From: Pseudomonadota bacterium
GTDB lineage: Bacteria > Pseudomonadota > Alphaproteobacteria > Dongiales > Dongiaceae
Direction of reading: 5' to 3'
Assembly (NCBI GenBank): GCA_021792365.1
Contig: JAJYUT010000006.1
Location: 62,001-126,000, forward strand
DNA: 64,000 bases
In this document: piece by piece, positions 46,658 to 56,161 of the stretch
Numbering within the stretch: position 1 is the first letter of the stretch
How the letters are laid out: every line of letters begins with the position of its first letter
The notes under the pieces: generated by a model
Seen by the model: the letters and a program-made list of their open reading frames with translations, nothing else
Told to the model about the DNA's origin: nothing
Databases searched by the model: none
Position numbers and translations under genes: made by a program

Positions 46658-46709
46658 TTCTATCCGATAGAACTATATTCTATTTTATAAACTGCACGAA
46701 GAGAGTCAA
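46658..46709 (-). promoter_or_regulatory. IclR-regulon operator C with promoter (binding protein)
   Basis: TTCTAT-N3-ATAGAA-N5-TTCTAT occupies 46658-46683; its first 15 bases are a perfect 6-bp inverted repeat. On the minus strand TTGACT (46704-46709), a 16-base spacer and TAAAAT (46682-46687) form a promoter whose start lies inside the operator. A repressor bound there would block the binding-protein gene. Confidence 0.82.
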
Positions 46710-46736
46710 GCCGCATGCACGCGAGGCGGAGACCGT

Positions 46737-47834
46737 TCACATGGTCAGAAGCAGCAGGGCCTCTCGCGGATAGTCCAGCCACACCGGCCGATCCTGTTGC
46801 CGGCCAGCGCCGGGCATGTTGTTCTGCGTCACGACCCGGATCGGCGCCGCATGGTTCGCGACGGCCACTCCATATTGGCAGCGATCTCCGAGATAGGTTT
46901 CCGAAACTACCCGTCCCTCGATCATGCCGTCGGTGTGCGGCGGCCGTTCCCAGCTCAGGACGATCTTCTCCGGACGCATTGCCAGCGTGACAGCGCTACC
47001 CGCCGCGACCGTACCGCGGGTAGCAACGGTCAAGTCACCCAGGCCGTCCACCCTGACCGAAGTGCCTTCCGGTCTCACCGCTTGCACCTCGGCCCTGAAG
47101 AAGTTCATTTCGCCGATGAATTCTGCGACCGCCCGGTTCTCCGGCGCTTCATAAAGGCTACGCGGGTCGCCGATCTGCAGCGGCCTGCCAGCAGACATGA
47201 TCGCGATCCGGTCCGAGAGGGTCAGCGCCTCCTCCTGGTCATGGGTGACGAGCACGAACGTGATGCCGACCGCCCGCTGAATCCGCCGGAGTTCGCTCTG
47301 CATCTCGGCGCGCAGCTTCTTGTCCAGCGCGCCGAGCGGCTCATCCAGCAGCAGGACCTTCGGTTCGCACACCAGTGCGCGCGCCAGGGCGACACGCTGC
47401 CGCTGTCCGCCCGAAAGCTGGTGCGGCCACCGGTCGGCGAGGTGACCTAGGCGGATCATTTCCAACGCCTGAGCGACCCGGTCCGCGACCGCTGCCTTGG
47501 TCATCTTCCGGTTCAACAGCCCATAGCCGACATTCTCGCGGATACTGAGATGTGGAAAGAGGGCATAGTTCTGGAACACCATGTTGGTCGGCCGGCGGTT
47601 GGCAGGAACCCCTGCCATCGACTTGCCGTCGATGAACACCTCGCCGAACGTCGGCGCATCGAACCCGCCCAGCATGCGCAGCAGCGTGGTCTTGCCGCAT
47701 CCCGACGGCCCGAGCAGGGAGAAGAACTCTCCGGCCGCGATATCGAGCGTGACATCATCCACCGCGCGGATAGGGCCGTAGTGACGGCTGACATGGCGAA
47801 GCGAGATCATCGGACGTTCCAGTTCCAGTACCAT
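46737..47834 (-). CDS. ABC importer ATPase, PotA-type (system 3)
   Basis: A 365-residue ATPase with Walker A (GPSGCGKTT), LSGGQRQR signature, Walker B (VLLLDEP), the switch histidine (VTHDQEEAL) and a TOBE-like C-terminal domain. It starts 3 bases after the permease stop. It powers the importer formed with the two permeases and the binding protein at 45540. Confidence 0.94.
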   Translation of the reverse strand: MVLELERPMISLRHVSRHYGPIRAVDDVTLDIAAGEFFSLLGPSGCGKTTLLRMLGGFDAPTFGEVFIDGKSMAGVPANRRPTNMVFQNYALFPHLSIRENVGYGLLNRKMTKAAVADRVAQALEMIRLGHLADRWPHQLSGGQRQRVALARALVCEPKVLLLDEPLGALDKKLRAEMQSELRRIQRAVGITFVLVTHDQEEALTLSDRIAIMSAGRPLQIGDPRSLYEAPENRAVAEFIGEMNFFRAEVQAVRPEGTSVRVDGLGDLTVATRGTVAAGSAVTLAMRPEKIVLSWERPPHTDGMIEGRVVSETYLGDRCQYGVAVANHAAPIRVVTQNNMPGAGRQQDRPVWLDYPREALLLLTM

Positions 47835-47837
47835 TCC

Positions 47838-48659
47838 CTAAATCCCCCTGGAGAAGGCACTCTGAATCCCGCGGCGGCGCAGCCATTCCGCGAACAGAAC
47901 CAACAGGCACGAGCCCAGCAGGATGCAGGAGCCGAGCGCCAGCACATCCGGCAGGCGGCTGGGGAATCGAAGCTGGCTGAAGATGTAGATCGGCAGCGTC
48001 GTTTCGTTCCCCGCGAGGAAGAAGGCGAGCACGAACTCATCAAGCGATACAGTGAAGCTCAGCAGAAAGCTGGCGACAATTCCCGGCAGCGCCAGCGGAA
48101 GGGTCACACGGCGGAATGTTCCCCAGCGGCTCTGGCCCAGGTCGAGCGAGGCTTCCTCGAGAGACCGGTCAAACCCTTCAAGCCGCGACATCATCACCAG
48201 CATCGAAAACGGGACGCAGAGGAGCACGTGCCCGATGCCCACGGTCCACAGGGAGAGCTCTATGTCCAGCACATGGCGCGCCAGCATCAGCAGGGAAATG
48301 CCGACAACGATGCTGGGCACGACCAGGGGCAGCATGATCAGGCCCACAGCCGCCTTGCCGCCGCGAAGCTTGCGGTGAGTGACGGCCTTGGCACCGCAGA
48401 TGCCAATGCAGGTGCTGATGGCCGCTGCGCACAGCGCCACCACCAGGCTGTTCTTGAAGGCCGCCATCAGCTGGGCATTGCCCAACAAGCCCTCGTACCA
48501 CCGCAACGTGAAGCCGTTCAGCGGAAAAGCGATCATGGTGGCGTCGTTGAAGGAGAAGAGCGGCAGCAGCATGGCCGGCGCATAGAGGAAGATGACGTAG
48601 AGCACAGCGAAGACGAACAACGGCCTTGAACCCATCCGCATGTCAGCGCTCCGTCCCAT
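47838..48659 (-). CDS. ABC importer permease, PotC-like (system 3)
   Basis: A 273-residue inner-membrane permease with about six helices and an EAA loop (ASLDLGQSRWGTFRRVTLPLALPG, about 170-195). The ATG at 48659 overlaps the partner permease by 17 bases; ATGs at 48641 and 48635 would avoid overlap. It forms the pore with the 48643 permease. Confidence 0.92.
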   Translation of the reverse strand: MGRSADMRMGSRPLFVFAVLYVIFLYAPAMLLPLFSFNDATMIAFPLNGFTLRWYEGLLGNAQLMAAFKNSLVVALCAAAISTCIGICGAKAVTHRKLRGGKAAVGLIMLPLVVPSIVVGISLLMLARHVLDIELSLWTVGIGHVLLCVPFSMLVMMSRLEGFDRSLEEASLDLGQSRWGTFRRVTLPLALPGIVASFLLSFTVSLDEFVLAFFLAGNETTLPIYIFSQLRFPSRLPDVLALGSCILLGSCLLVLFAEWLRRRGIQSAFSRGI

Positions 48660-49647
48660 GGCGGCGACCGCTGATCCAGAGGAAGAACAGCACGCCGATC
48701 GCCACCACGGTCATCGAAACGATGGAGACGGCGGCACCCAGCGGCGCATTATTAGCCTTGCCGAACTGCGACTGGACGATGTTGCCGATCATGATGCCCT
48801 CGCGGCCGCCGACCAGAGTCGGCGTGACGTAGTCGCCCACGGTTGGAATGAAGACCAGCATTGCGGCCGCGGCAACGCCTGGCCATGACAACGGCAAGGT
48901 GACGCGCAGGAACCGTTTCAACCAGCTATCGCCGAGGTCGACAGATGCCTCGAACAACGAGCGATCGATCTTCTCCAGCGATACATAGATGGGAAGGATC
49001 GCGAAGGCCGCCCAGGCGTGGGCCAGCGTGATGACCACCGCGGTTGGATTATAGAGCAGGAAGTCGAGCGGCTGCGCGATGATCCCGAGATCCACCAGGC
49101 CCGAGTTCACCACGCCGTTGAAGCCGAGGATGATCTTCCAGGAGAAGACGCGCAGCAGATAGCTGGTCCAGAACGGTAGGGTGATCAGGATGATCCAGAT
49201 GACCTTCCCGCGCTTGACCTGAAATGCCAGGAAATAGGCCATCGGATAGGCGAGGAGGATGACGGCCGCGGTCGAGACCAGCGACATCAGGATGGACTTG
49301 ACGAGCAGCACCATGAAGATCGGCGACTCGAGGTAGAAGGGAATGCCGAGGAAATAGACCGGCTCCGCCGCGGGCGCGAAGATTGTCCGATAGTTCGTCA
49401 AAGTCGGCGTGTAATCGATGTCGAAATAGCTCTGGCTGGCGAAGCTGAGGGCCACCAACGCGGCCAGCGGCGACAGCAGCAATGCGCCGACCACCAGCAG
49501 CGCCGGCACGAGCAGCAGATATCCGCGCACGGATTCGGAGTTCCGAAAGCGACTCACCCAGCGGGAGCGAGAGCCCCGCGCCTCACCGACATATCGGTCC
49601 GCGTTGCCTTCGACGTAGATCGAGGTGAGCTCCTCACCGATCAGCAT
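48643..49647 (-). CDS. ABC importer permease, PotB-like (system 3)
   Basis: A 334-residue permease with a hydrophilic start (about 40 residues), a first helix near LLLVPALLVVGALLL, and an EAA loop (ASVDLGDSWLKRFLRVTLPLSWPG). It is the first gene of the minus-strand importer operon and diverges from the aconitase gene. Operator D lies in the shared upstream region, so it is probably regulated with the aconitase. Confidence 0.92.
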   Translation of the reverse strand: MLIGEELTSIYVEGNADRYVGEARGSRSRWVSRFRNSESVRGYLLLVPALLVVGALLLSPLAALVALSFASQSYFDIDYTPTLTNYRTIFAPAAEPVYFLGIPFYLESPIFMVLLVKSILMSLVSTAAVILLAYPMAYFLAFQVKRGKVIWIILITLPFWTSYLLRVFSWKIILGFNGVVNSGLVDLGIIAQPLDFLLYNPTAVVITLAHAWAAFAILPIYVSLEKIDRSLFEASVDLGDSWLKRFLRVTLPLSWPGVAAAAMLVFIPTVGDYVTPTLVGGREGIMIGNIVQSQFGKANNAPLGAAVSIVSMTVVAIGVLFFLWISGRRHGTER

Positions 49648-49712
49648 CGGCAGACTTCCCCTGCACGGCCACTCCCTTTTCCGGCGCTCTTCTCTCCTTG
49701 GCGCCTCGTCTG

Positions 49713-49747
49713 TTCTGTGTTATAGAACGCTATTCTATTTTATACAA
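49713..49747. promoter_or_regulatory. IclR-regulon operator D in divergent promoter (permease / aconitase)
   Basis: TTCTGT-N3-ATAGAA-N5-TTCTAT occupies 49713-49738. On the minus strand TTGTAT (49742-49747), a 17-base spacer and TATAAC (49719-49724) form a promoter for the importer operon with the operator between and over the -10. The plus-strand aconitase start is 20 bases from the operator, so one site could control both directions. Confidence 0.78.
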
Positions 49748-49757
49748 TAGGACGAAG

Positions 49758-52343
49758 ATGCCGCGTCCGACAGTGGAGAGAGCCGGCGCGGCCACGCGTA
49801 TCAGCTGGAAAGGAAAGGAGTTTCGCGCCGTCGACCTGCGCCGGTTGGGAGGGCACACCACCGATCTGCGCCGGTTTTCCTATGCTCAACGCGTATTCCT
49901 GGAAAACCTGGTACGGCACGCCGACGACAGCTCGGTTGCACGTGACATGATCCGGTCGCTCCAAAGCGGATCGGACTGCGCATCCCTGGAGATCAGCTTC
50001 CGGCCGGCACGCGTCGTGATGCAAGACTACGCCGGTCTGTCCGCTCTGGTCGATCTCGCCGCCTTGCGGGACAGCTATGCCGCCCGCGGCATGGATCCAT
50101 CGTTGGTCAACCCGACTTTGCCGGTCGACCTGGTGATCGATCATTCGCATGTTGCGACTGAGGCTGGCTCGGCCCAGGCCTTCTCCCGCAATCTCGCCCT
50201 GGAATTCGCCCAGAACCGGGAGCGGTATACATTTCTTGCATGGGCCCGTGACAGCTTCCGCAATCTCCGCGTGGTGCCGCCGGGAAACGGCATCCTGCAT
50301 CAGATTCATCTGGAGCAAATCGCGCAGGTAGTCTCGGCGCGGGACGGCTGGCTTCTGCCCGACAGCGTCATCGGTACCGACAGCCATACGACCATGATCA
50401 ATGGCCTAGGTGTCCTGGGGTGGGGCGTAGGCGGCATCGAAGCGGAAGCCGCCATGCTTGGGTTCCCGCTGACCCTCCCCGCTCCGCTCATCACCGGCGT
50501 GCGGCTCACCGGCTGCCTGCGACCTGGAATCCTGGCGACGGACGCGGTTCTCGACATTACGGAGAAGCTGCGCCGGCATGGCGTCACTGGCCATGTCGTT
50601 GAGTTTCACGGCCCCGGGCTCGAGTCGCTGGCGGTGCCTGACCGGGCGACCATCGCCAACATGGCGCCGGAATACGGGGCGACATGCGGTTACTTCCCCA
50701 TCGATCGGCTGACCCTCGATTATCTGGCGCTGACCGGCCGCGCGCCGGACCAGATCGGACTGATTTCGATCTATGCGCGTCATCTCGGCCTGTGGCACCA
50801 CAGCGATACGCCTCATTACCGCGACCTCCTGGAAATCGATCTCGGCAAGATCGATCGTTGCATCGCAGGGCCGCGCCGGCCTCAGGAGCGCCGCAGCCTC
50901 GGCAAGCTCGACGATTTTCCAGAACCGCAGGAGACGAACGGCCCCACGCATGGCGATATCGTCATCGCCGCCATTACCAGCTGCACCAACACCGCCAACC
51001 CGGCCGCGATGATCAGCGCGGCCCTGCTCGCCCGCAATGCACGCCGGCGCGGATTGCGGCCGAAGCCGCATGTCCGGTGCTCTTTTGCACCGGGATCGCG
51101 CGCGGTCGCCGGTTACCTTTCCACCAGCGGCTTGCTCGCCGATCTCGAGGCGCTTGGCTTCTGGATCGTCGGCTTTGGCTGCTCAAGCTGCGTCGGCAAT
51201 TCCGGAGACCTGGGTCCCGATATTGCAGAAGCCATTGCCGCAAGGGATCTCACCGTCGCATCTGTCCTGTCCGGCAACCGTAACTTTGAAGGGCGCATCC
51301 ATCCACTGGTGAAGGCAAACTACCTCGCCTCCCCGCCACTAGTCGTCGCCTTCGCATTGGTGGGCCACATGCGCGGCAGCCTGCTTGTGGATCCGATTGC
51401 GGTTTCACCGGATGGCCCTGTGTACCTCGCCGACCTCTGGCCCGCACCGGCGGAAGTCAGCACCCGCATGGCCGAGATCGGCAGCGATATCTATCGTAGT
51501 GCCGCTACCCGGCTGCATGACGGCGGACCGGAGTGGAATGCCCTTGTGATCCCGCCGTCGCACCTCTTCCCCTGGGATCCGGCGAGCACCTACTTGACTG
51601 CAGGCGACCTCCTGGCAACCACCGCGTACGGAAACAGGCCAGCTTTGCATGCCGCAGCGCCACTGCTGATCCTGGGCGATGGCATCACCACCGACCATAT
51701 CTCGCCGGTTGGCCGCATCGATTCCGCGGGCGACGCCGGCCAATGGCTGGCAGGTCGTGGCGTCGCGGCAAAAGACTTCAACACCTTCGGCGCGCGGCGC
51801 GGCAATCCCGCTGTGATGACGCGCGGCACGTTCGCCAATCCGCGCCTGCGGAACGCGCTCTGCCCTGGCACGGAGGGGCCCGTCACCAGACACGAGCCGA
51901 CCGGCGACACCGTAACAGTGTTCACAGCAGCGCAGCGCTACATCGCCGCCGGCATGGACACCGTCGTCCTCGCCGGCAAGGAGTACGGCACGGGCTCGGC
52001 ACGCGACTGGGCCGCCAAGGGCACCAAGGCGCTCGGCATCCGCGCCGTGATCGCCGAGAGCTTCGAGCGCATACACCGCACCAACCTGGCCCTGATGGGT
52101 GTTCTGCCTCTGCAATTAGCAGATGGCTGGACTGCCGCAACGATGGCCGCTTGTGCCGGCAGCCGTTTCTCCGTCGATGTGTCGACGAAGGACTTGGCAC
52201 CTGGCGCTGCCCTTACGCTCCGCGTCCTGCATGCGAATGGCAGGACGCAGGATGTGCCTGTGCGATGCCGGCTCGACACTCAGTTCGAGGTGACCTGTTT
52301 CCAACGCGGCGGGATTTTCGCCGCCTTCGCGCCTACCGCCTAG
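49758..52343 (+). CDS. Aconitase-family hydratase (AcnA-like paralogue)
   Basis: An 861-residue [4Fe-4S] hydro-lyase of the AcnA type, slightly short of the usual ~890. The cluster ligands are Cys409 (SCTNTANPAA), Cys475 and Cys478 (GCSSCVGNSGD). The GTDSHTTMINGLGVLGWGVGG motif and the C-terminal swivel domain with KEYGTGSARDWAAKG are intact. I chose the ATG at 49758, after the operator; a longer frame would begin upstream of it. Because it lies in a catabolic regulon, it may work on a citrate-like tertiary acid other than citrate, but ordinary aconitase activity is possible. Confidence 0.85.
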   Translation: MPRPTVERAGAATRISWKGKEFRAVDLRRLGGHTTDLRRFSYAQRVFLENLVRHADDSSVARDMIRSLQSGSDCASLEISFRPARVVMQDYAGLSALVDLAALRDSYAARGMDPSLVNPTLPVDLVIDHSHVATEAGSAQAFSRNLALEFAQNRERYTFLAWARDSFRNLRVVPPGNGILHQIHLEQIAQVVSARDGWLLPDSVIGTDSHTTMINGLGVLGWGVGGIEAEAAMLGFPLTLPAPLITGVRLTGCLRPGILATDAVLDITEKLRRHGVTGHVVEFHGPGLESLAVPDRATIANMAPEYGATCGYFPIDRLTLDYLALTGRAPDQIGLISIYARHLGLWHHSDTPHYRDLLEIDLGKIDRCIAGPRRPQERRSLGKLDDFPEPQETNGPTHGDIVIAAITSCTNTANPAAMISAALLARNARRRGLRPKPHVRCSFAPGSRAVAGYLSTSGLLADLEALGFWIVGFGCSSCVGNSGDLGPDIAEAIAARDLTVASVLSGNRNFEGRIHPLVKANYLASPPLVVAFALVGHMRGSLLVDPIAVSPDGPVYLADLWPAPAEVSTRMAEIGSDIYRSAATRLHDGGPEWNALVIPPSHLFPWDPASTYLTAGDLLATTAYGNRPALHAAAPLLILGDGITTDHISPVGRIDSAGDAGQWLAGRGVAAKDFNTFGARRGNPAVMTRGTFANPRLRNALCPGTEGPVTRHEPTGDTVTVFTAAQRYIAAGMDTVVLAGKEYGTGSARDWAAKGTKALGIRAVIAESFERIHRTNLALMGVLPLQLADGWTAATMAACAGSRFSVDVSTKDLAPGAALTLRVLHANGRTQDVPVRCRLDTQFEVTCFQRGGIFAAFAPTA

Positions 52344-53662
52344 CGAAGGTCGCGTAGGCTTTCCTCGACCGTCTGCAGCGTCCAGGCGATGTCGTCCGGC
52401 TTGTGCAGGGTGGATAGATACATTTTCTGCGCCAGGTTGGTGAGAATTCCGCGGGTCAGCAGGGCGTGACGCAGGCGCTGCTTGAACTCCTTGTCCTCCC
52501 TTTGAGCGGAGCGGAAATCCGTGATCGGCTCGGCGGTGAAGTAGATGTTGCCCATGGGACCGCTGCCCAGGACTTGCGCCGGCACATTCAGCCGATGGGC
52601 AACGTCGGCCAGTCCACGGCGCAAGCGCGCGCCGGCATTGTTCAGCGATTCATAGGTGCCCGGCTGCTTGAGTTCGCGCAACGTGGCGAGCCCTGCCGTT
52701 GCCGCCAAGGGGTTGCCGCTGAGCGTGCCGCTGACATAGACATATTGCGGCCCACGCTCGCGCGGATTGGAAAGGCGCATGATCTCCGTCTTTCCGACAA
52801 CGGCCGCCAACGGATACCCGCCACCGATGATCTTGCCATAGGCGACCAGATCCGGTTGCACGCCATAGATCCCTTGGACACTGCCATAGGTGAGGCGGAA
52901 GCCCATCACGACTTCGTCGAAGACAAGGATGATGCCATGCGCATTGGCCGCAGACCGCAACGCGGCGAGGAAACCCGGCTTGGGCGCGATCAGGCGCATT
53001 TCCGGCTCCACGATGATCGCCGCCAGATCGGATTTGTGTTGCTCGATGATATCCAGCGTGGTTTCGATATCGTTGAACGGTGCGATCAGCACGCTGGCCT
53101 GGGCAGCATCCGGTATGCCGGCCGTATCAGGAAGCCCATGCGGATAGATTCCCTGCTTGGCCGGCATCATGCTCATGAGCGCATAGTCATGGCTGCCGTG
53201 GTAGGCGCCCTCGAACTTCAGCACCTTGTTGCGTCCGGTAAATCCGCGCGCCAGCCGCAGGGCAAAGAAGGTGGCCTCGGAACCGGAGCTGCAGAACTTC
53301 ACCATGCCACTGCCAGGCGTAGCCGCCACCAGTTCTTCCGCAAGCTCGATCGACGGCTGGTTCAAAGCATAATATGTGGTGCCGCGCGCCATCTGCTCCC
53401 GGACCGCCGCCTGAACGGCAGGATGGGCGTGGCCGATGATCATGGGTCCGGAGCTCAAGACGTAGTCGAGATAGGTCCGGCCGCCGAGATCGGTGACGCG
53501 CGGTCCGCTCGCCGAAGCGACAATCAGGTCCTGATCGCTGGGAATGAAGAACGATCCCAGAGAAGCGCCGGGCAGCACGGCGTGGGCGCGCTTCAACATA
53601 CTGAGATTGGCCTCGCTGGAGTCGCTGCTCTGCCTGCGTTCCGGTTTGATCGACATATCCAT
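52340..53662 (-). CDS. Class III PLP aminotransferase (HemL-like)
   Basis: A 440-residue class III aminotransferase resembling glutamate-1-semialdehyde aminomutase. It has the CSSGSEATFFALRLAR phosphate loop, the VFDEVVMGFR motif and the PLP lysine in AYGKIIGGGYPLAAV. It acts on an amino group remote from a carboxylate, or on a beta-amino acid. Its TAG stop shares the palindrome CTAG with the aconitase stop, so the two genes converge with a 4-base overlap. It follows the dimethylglycine-dehydrogenase-type gene with a 14-base gap and is the last gene of the operon beginning at 58.9 kb. Confidence 0.88.
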   Translation of the reverse strand: MDMSIKPERRQSSDSSEANLSMLKRAHAVLPGASLGSFFIPSDQDLIVASASGPRVTDLGGRTYLDYVLSSGPMIIGHAHPAVQAAVREQMARGTTYYALNQPSIELAEELVAATPGSGMVKFCSSGSEATFFALRLARGFTGRNKVLKFEGAYHGSHDYALMSMMPAKQGIYPHGLPDTAGIPDAAQASVLIAPFNDIETTLDIIEQHKSDLAAIIVEPEMRLIAPKPGFLAALRSAANAHGIILVFDEVVMGFRLTYGSVQGIYGVQPDLVAYGKIIGGGYPLAAVVGKTEIMRLSNPRERGPQYVYVSGTLSGNPLAATAGLATLRELKQPGTYESLNNAGARLRRGLADVAHRLNVPAQVLGSGPMGNIYFTAEPITDFRSAQREDKEFKQRLRHALLTRGILTNLAQKMYLSTLHKPDDIAWTLQTVEESLRDLR

Positions 53663-53676
53663 GATCTCTTCGACTC

Positions 53677-56118
53677 CTAGCCCTTCAAGCGCGTGCCACG
53701 CGGATCGAAGGGCGCCGCGACTGATGGCATCACAGCGTAGCGCGTGCCCGCGATTTCCGCTTCGAACCGATCGCCCAGGATATCGGCGTCAGCCAGTGAG
53801 CCACCCTTGATCCAGCCCAGCGCCACCGCCCGTTCCACGCTATGGCCAAAGGTCGCCGAACTCAGCGAACCGCAGCGTTCGCCATTGCGGTAGATCGGTT
53901 CGTGATGATGCGGGAAGGCTTCCGCATCCTCAAACACGAAACTCAGCAGGCGGCGCGAAAGGCCGGCGGCACGCTGACGCAGCAAGGCCTCACGGCCTAT
54001 GAAATTCGCCGTCTTATTCAACCGCACCGCAAAGCCGAGGCCGGCCTCCAGCGGGGTATCGTGTGGCCCGATATCATGCCCCCAGGACCGGAAGCCCTTC
54101 TCGATGCGCAGCGATCCCATCGCCGCGGTTCCGCCGAGGCGCAGTCCAAACTCCTGTCCGACCGCCATGACCTCTTCGAACACGGACACGGCGAATTCCG
54201 TTGGCACATGCAGCTCCCAGCCCAATTCGCCGGTGTAAGACACGCGCATGGCAAGGGCGGTGCCGTAGCCGATCTCGATCTGCCGTGCTGTGCCGAACGG
54301 GAATGCCACGTTGTCCAGCGCCTGCGGGGTCAGGCGGCCGAGGAGGTCGCGGCTCTTCGGCCCGGCGATGCCGATCACGGCCGAGCCTGACGTGATGTTC
54401 GCGATGGTCACGTTCTCCCGCTCGCCGATATGCGATTGAAGCCAATGTATATCGCGCACGCCCTGCTGCGCCCCGGTTACCAGCAGGAAGGCGTCGTCCC
54501 GCAGCCGAGTCACGGTAAGATCGCTTTCGATGCCGCCGGCCTCGTTCAGCAATGCTGTGTAGACGATCTTTCCCGGCGGAACGGCGACATTGTTGGCGCA
54601 CAGGCGCTGCAGGAACGCTTCGGCATCCTTGCCCTGCACCAACAGCTTGGAAAACGGAGACTGGTCGAACAGGGCGACGGCCTCACGCGCCGCCTTGTGC
54701 TCGCCCTCCCAGAAGGAAAACCAGTTCTGCTTTCCGTAGGAGAACTCGATCTTCGGCACCTTGCCGTCCGGCGCAAACCAGGCCGGCCGTTCCCAATTGG
54801 CGCGTTGCGTGAAGGAGGCGCCGCGCTGCTGCAAAGCACTGTGCAGCGGCGTGCGCTTGATCTGGCGCACCGTATCGTAGTCATGTCCCGGCCAGGGTAT
54901 TTCAAAGTGCTTGGCCAAAACCTCTGGAATGCGTTCGGAAAGCGCTCGCAGATTGTTGTCCCCGCCGCCATAGCGCCGGATATCGACCGACCACAGATCA
55001 ATCGGCGGGCGGCCCTTCATGATCCACTCCGTCACCGCCCAGCCCACTCCGCCGCCGAACACAATGCCGCTGGAATTCATGCCGCAGGCGGTGAACAGAC
55101 CGCGCACCTCCGGTGCCTCGCCGATCAGAGGCGTGCTGTCCAACGTGAAGCTCTCCGGCCCGTTGATGAAGGACCGCATGCCTGCGCGCTCGAGGGACGG
55201 GATGCGATGAATTGCATTCTGCATCATTGGCGCGAAATGGTCCCAATCCTCGTTCATGAGGACAAAGCCTGAATCGCGCGGAAGCTTTTCGACCGGCAGC
55301 GGCTTGGGGTTCGGCTCGAAGCATCCCACCAGCAGGCCGCCGACATCCTCGCGGAAATAGAGATAGGCATCGCTGTCGCGAATGGCGGGCAGGTCGGCCG
55401 TCACTCCGTCCATTGCGTCTGTCAGCATGTAGAGATGCTCGCAGGCGTAGAGCGGCACGTGATGCTTCGCCATGGCGCCGACCTCGCGGCTCCACAAGCC
55501 GGCGCAGTTCACCACGATATCGCACTTGATCGTGCCGAAGGGTGTGCGCACGCCCTTGATCTGCCCCCCGGCGATCTCGAAGCCTTCCACCGGCGTGTTC
55601 TCGAAGATCTTGGCGCCGCGGCTGCGTGCGCCCTTCAGCAGCGCGGCACAGGTGTCGGAGGGATCCACGCGGCCCGACGTCGGCGACCACAATCCGCCAT
55701 GCAGGTCATCGGTGCGCAAGAGCGGCCACTTCTTGGCAATCTCGGATGCCGTAATGATCTCCACATCCAATCCAAAGGATCGTGCGCTGGAGGCCGAATG
55801 CTTGAGGCTCGTCATGCGCTCCTTGGAGGCGGCGACCGTGATGTGGCCGGGCTGCCGCCACCCGGTCGATTGTCCGGTCTCGGCCTCCAGCGAAGCGTAG
55901 AGCTTGGCGCTGTATTGCGCGAAGGCCGCCAGGGTCGGCGAGCCGCGCAGTACGGTTACCAGGGCCGCGGCGTGCCAGGTGGTGCCGCTGGTCACCTTGT
56001 GCCGCTCCAGCAGGATCGCGTTGCCGACACCCGCCTTGGCGAGGTGATAGAGCATGCTGCATCCTGTGATGCCGCCGCCAATCACCACCACGTCGGCATG
56101 CGAGGGGATTTGTGACAT
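53677..56118 (-). CDS. Dimethylglycine/sarcosine dehydrogenase-type protein (FAD + GcvT)
   Basis: An 813-residue flavoprotein. The FAD-binding motif VVVIGGGITGCSMLYHLAKAG is near residue 10, and His49 in SGTTWHAAALV is at the position of covalent FAD attachment in dimethylglycine dehydrogenase. The C-terminal half (from about 420) is a GcvT/aminomethyltransferase-like folate domain. Such enzymes oxidise an N-methyl group, pass electrons to ETF and hand the carbon to tetrahydrofolate. I chose the ATG at 56118, with GGAG upstream, over 56157. It would turn dimethylglycine or sarcosine into the lower homologue. Confidence 0.9.
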   Translation of the reverse strand: MSQIPSHADVVVIGGGITGCSMLYHLAKAGVGNAILLERHKVTSGTTWHAAALVTVLRGSPTLAAFAQYSAKLYASLEAETGQSTGWRQPGHITVAASKERMTSLKHSASSARSFGLDVEIITASEIAKKWPLLRTDDLHGGLWSPTSGRVDPSDTCAALLKGARSRGAKIFENTPVEGFEIAGGQIKGVRTPFGTIKCDIVVNCAGLWSREVGAMAKHHVPLYACEHLYMLTDAMDGVTADLPAIRDSDAYLYFREDVGGLLVGCFEPNPKPLPVEKLPRDSGFVLMNEDWDHFAPMMQNAIHRIPSLERAGMRSFINGPESFTLDSTPLIGEAPEVRGLFTACGMNSSGIVFGGGVGWAVTEWIMKGRPPIDLWSVDIRRYGGGDNNLRALSERIPEVLAKHFEIPWPGHDYDTVRQIKRTPLHSALQQRGASFTQRANWERPAWFAPDGKVPKIEFSYGKQNWFSFWEGEHKAAREAVALFDQSPFSKLLVQGKDAEAFLQRLCANNVAVPPGKIVYTALLNEAGGIESDLTVTRLRDDAFLLVTGAQQGVRDIHWLQSHIGERENVTIANITSGSAVIGIAGPKSRDLLGRLTPQALDNVAFPFGTARQIEIGYGTALAMRVSYTGELGWELHVPTEFAVSVFEEVMAVGQEFGLRLGGTAAMGSLRIEKGFRSWGHDIGPHDTPLEAGLGFAVRLNKTANFIGREALLRQRAAGLSRRLLSFVFEDAEAFPHHHEPIYRNGERCGSLSSATFGHSVERAVALGWIKGGSLADADILGDRFEAEIAGTRYAVMPSVAAPFDPRGTRLKG

Positions 56119-56161
56119 TCGGGTGGTCTCCAAGGGCTGCGGTCTCCTGTTTGGCATTTCG

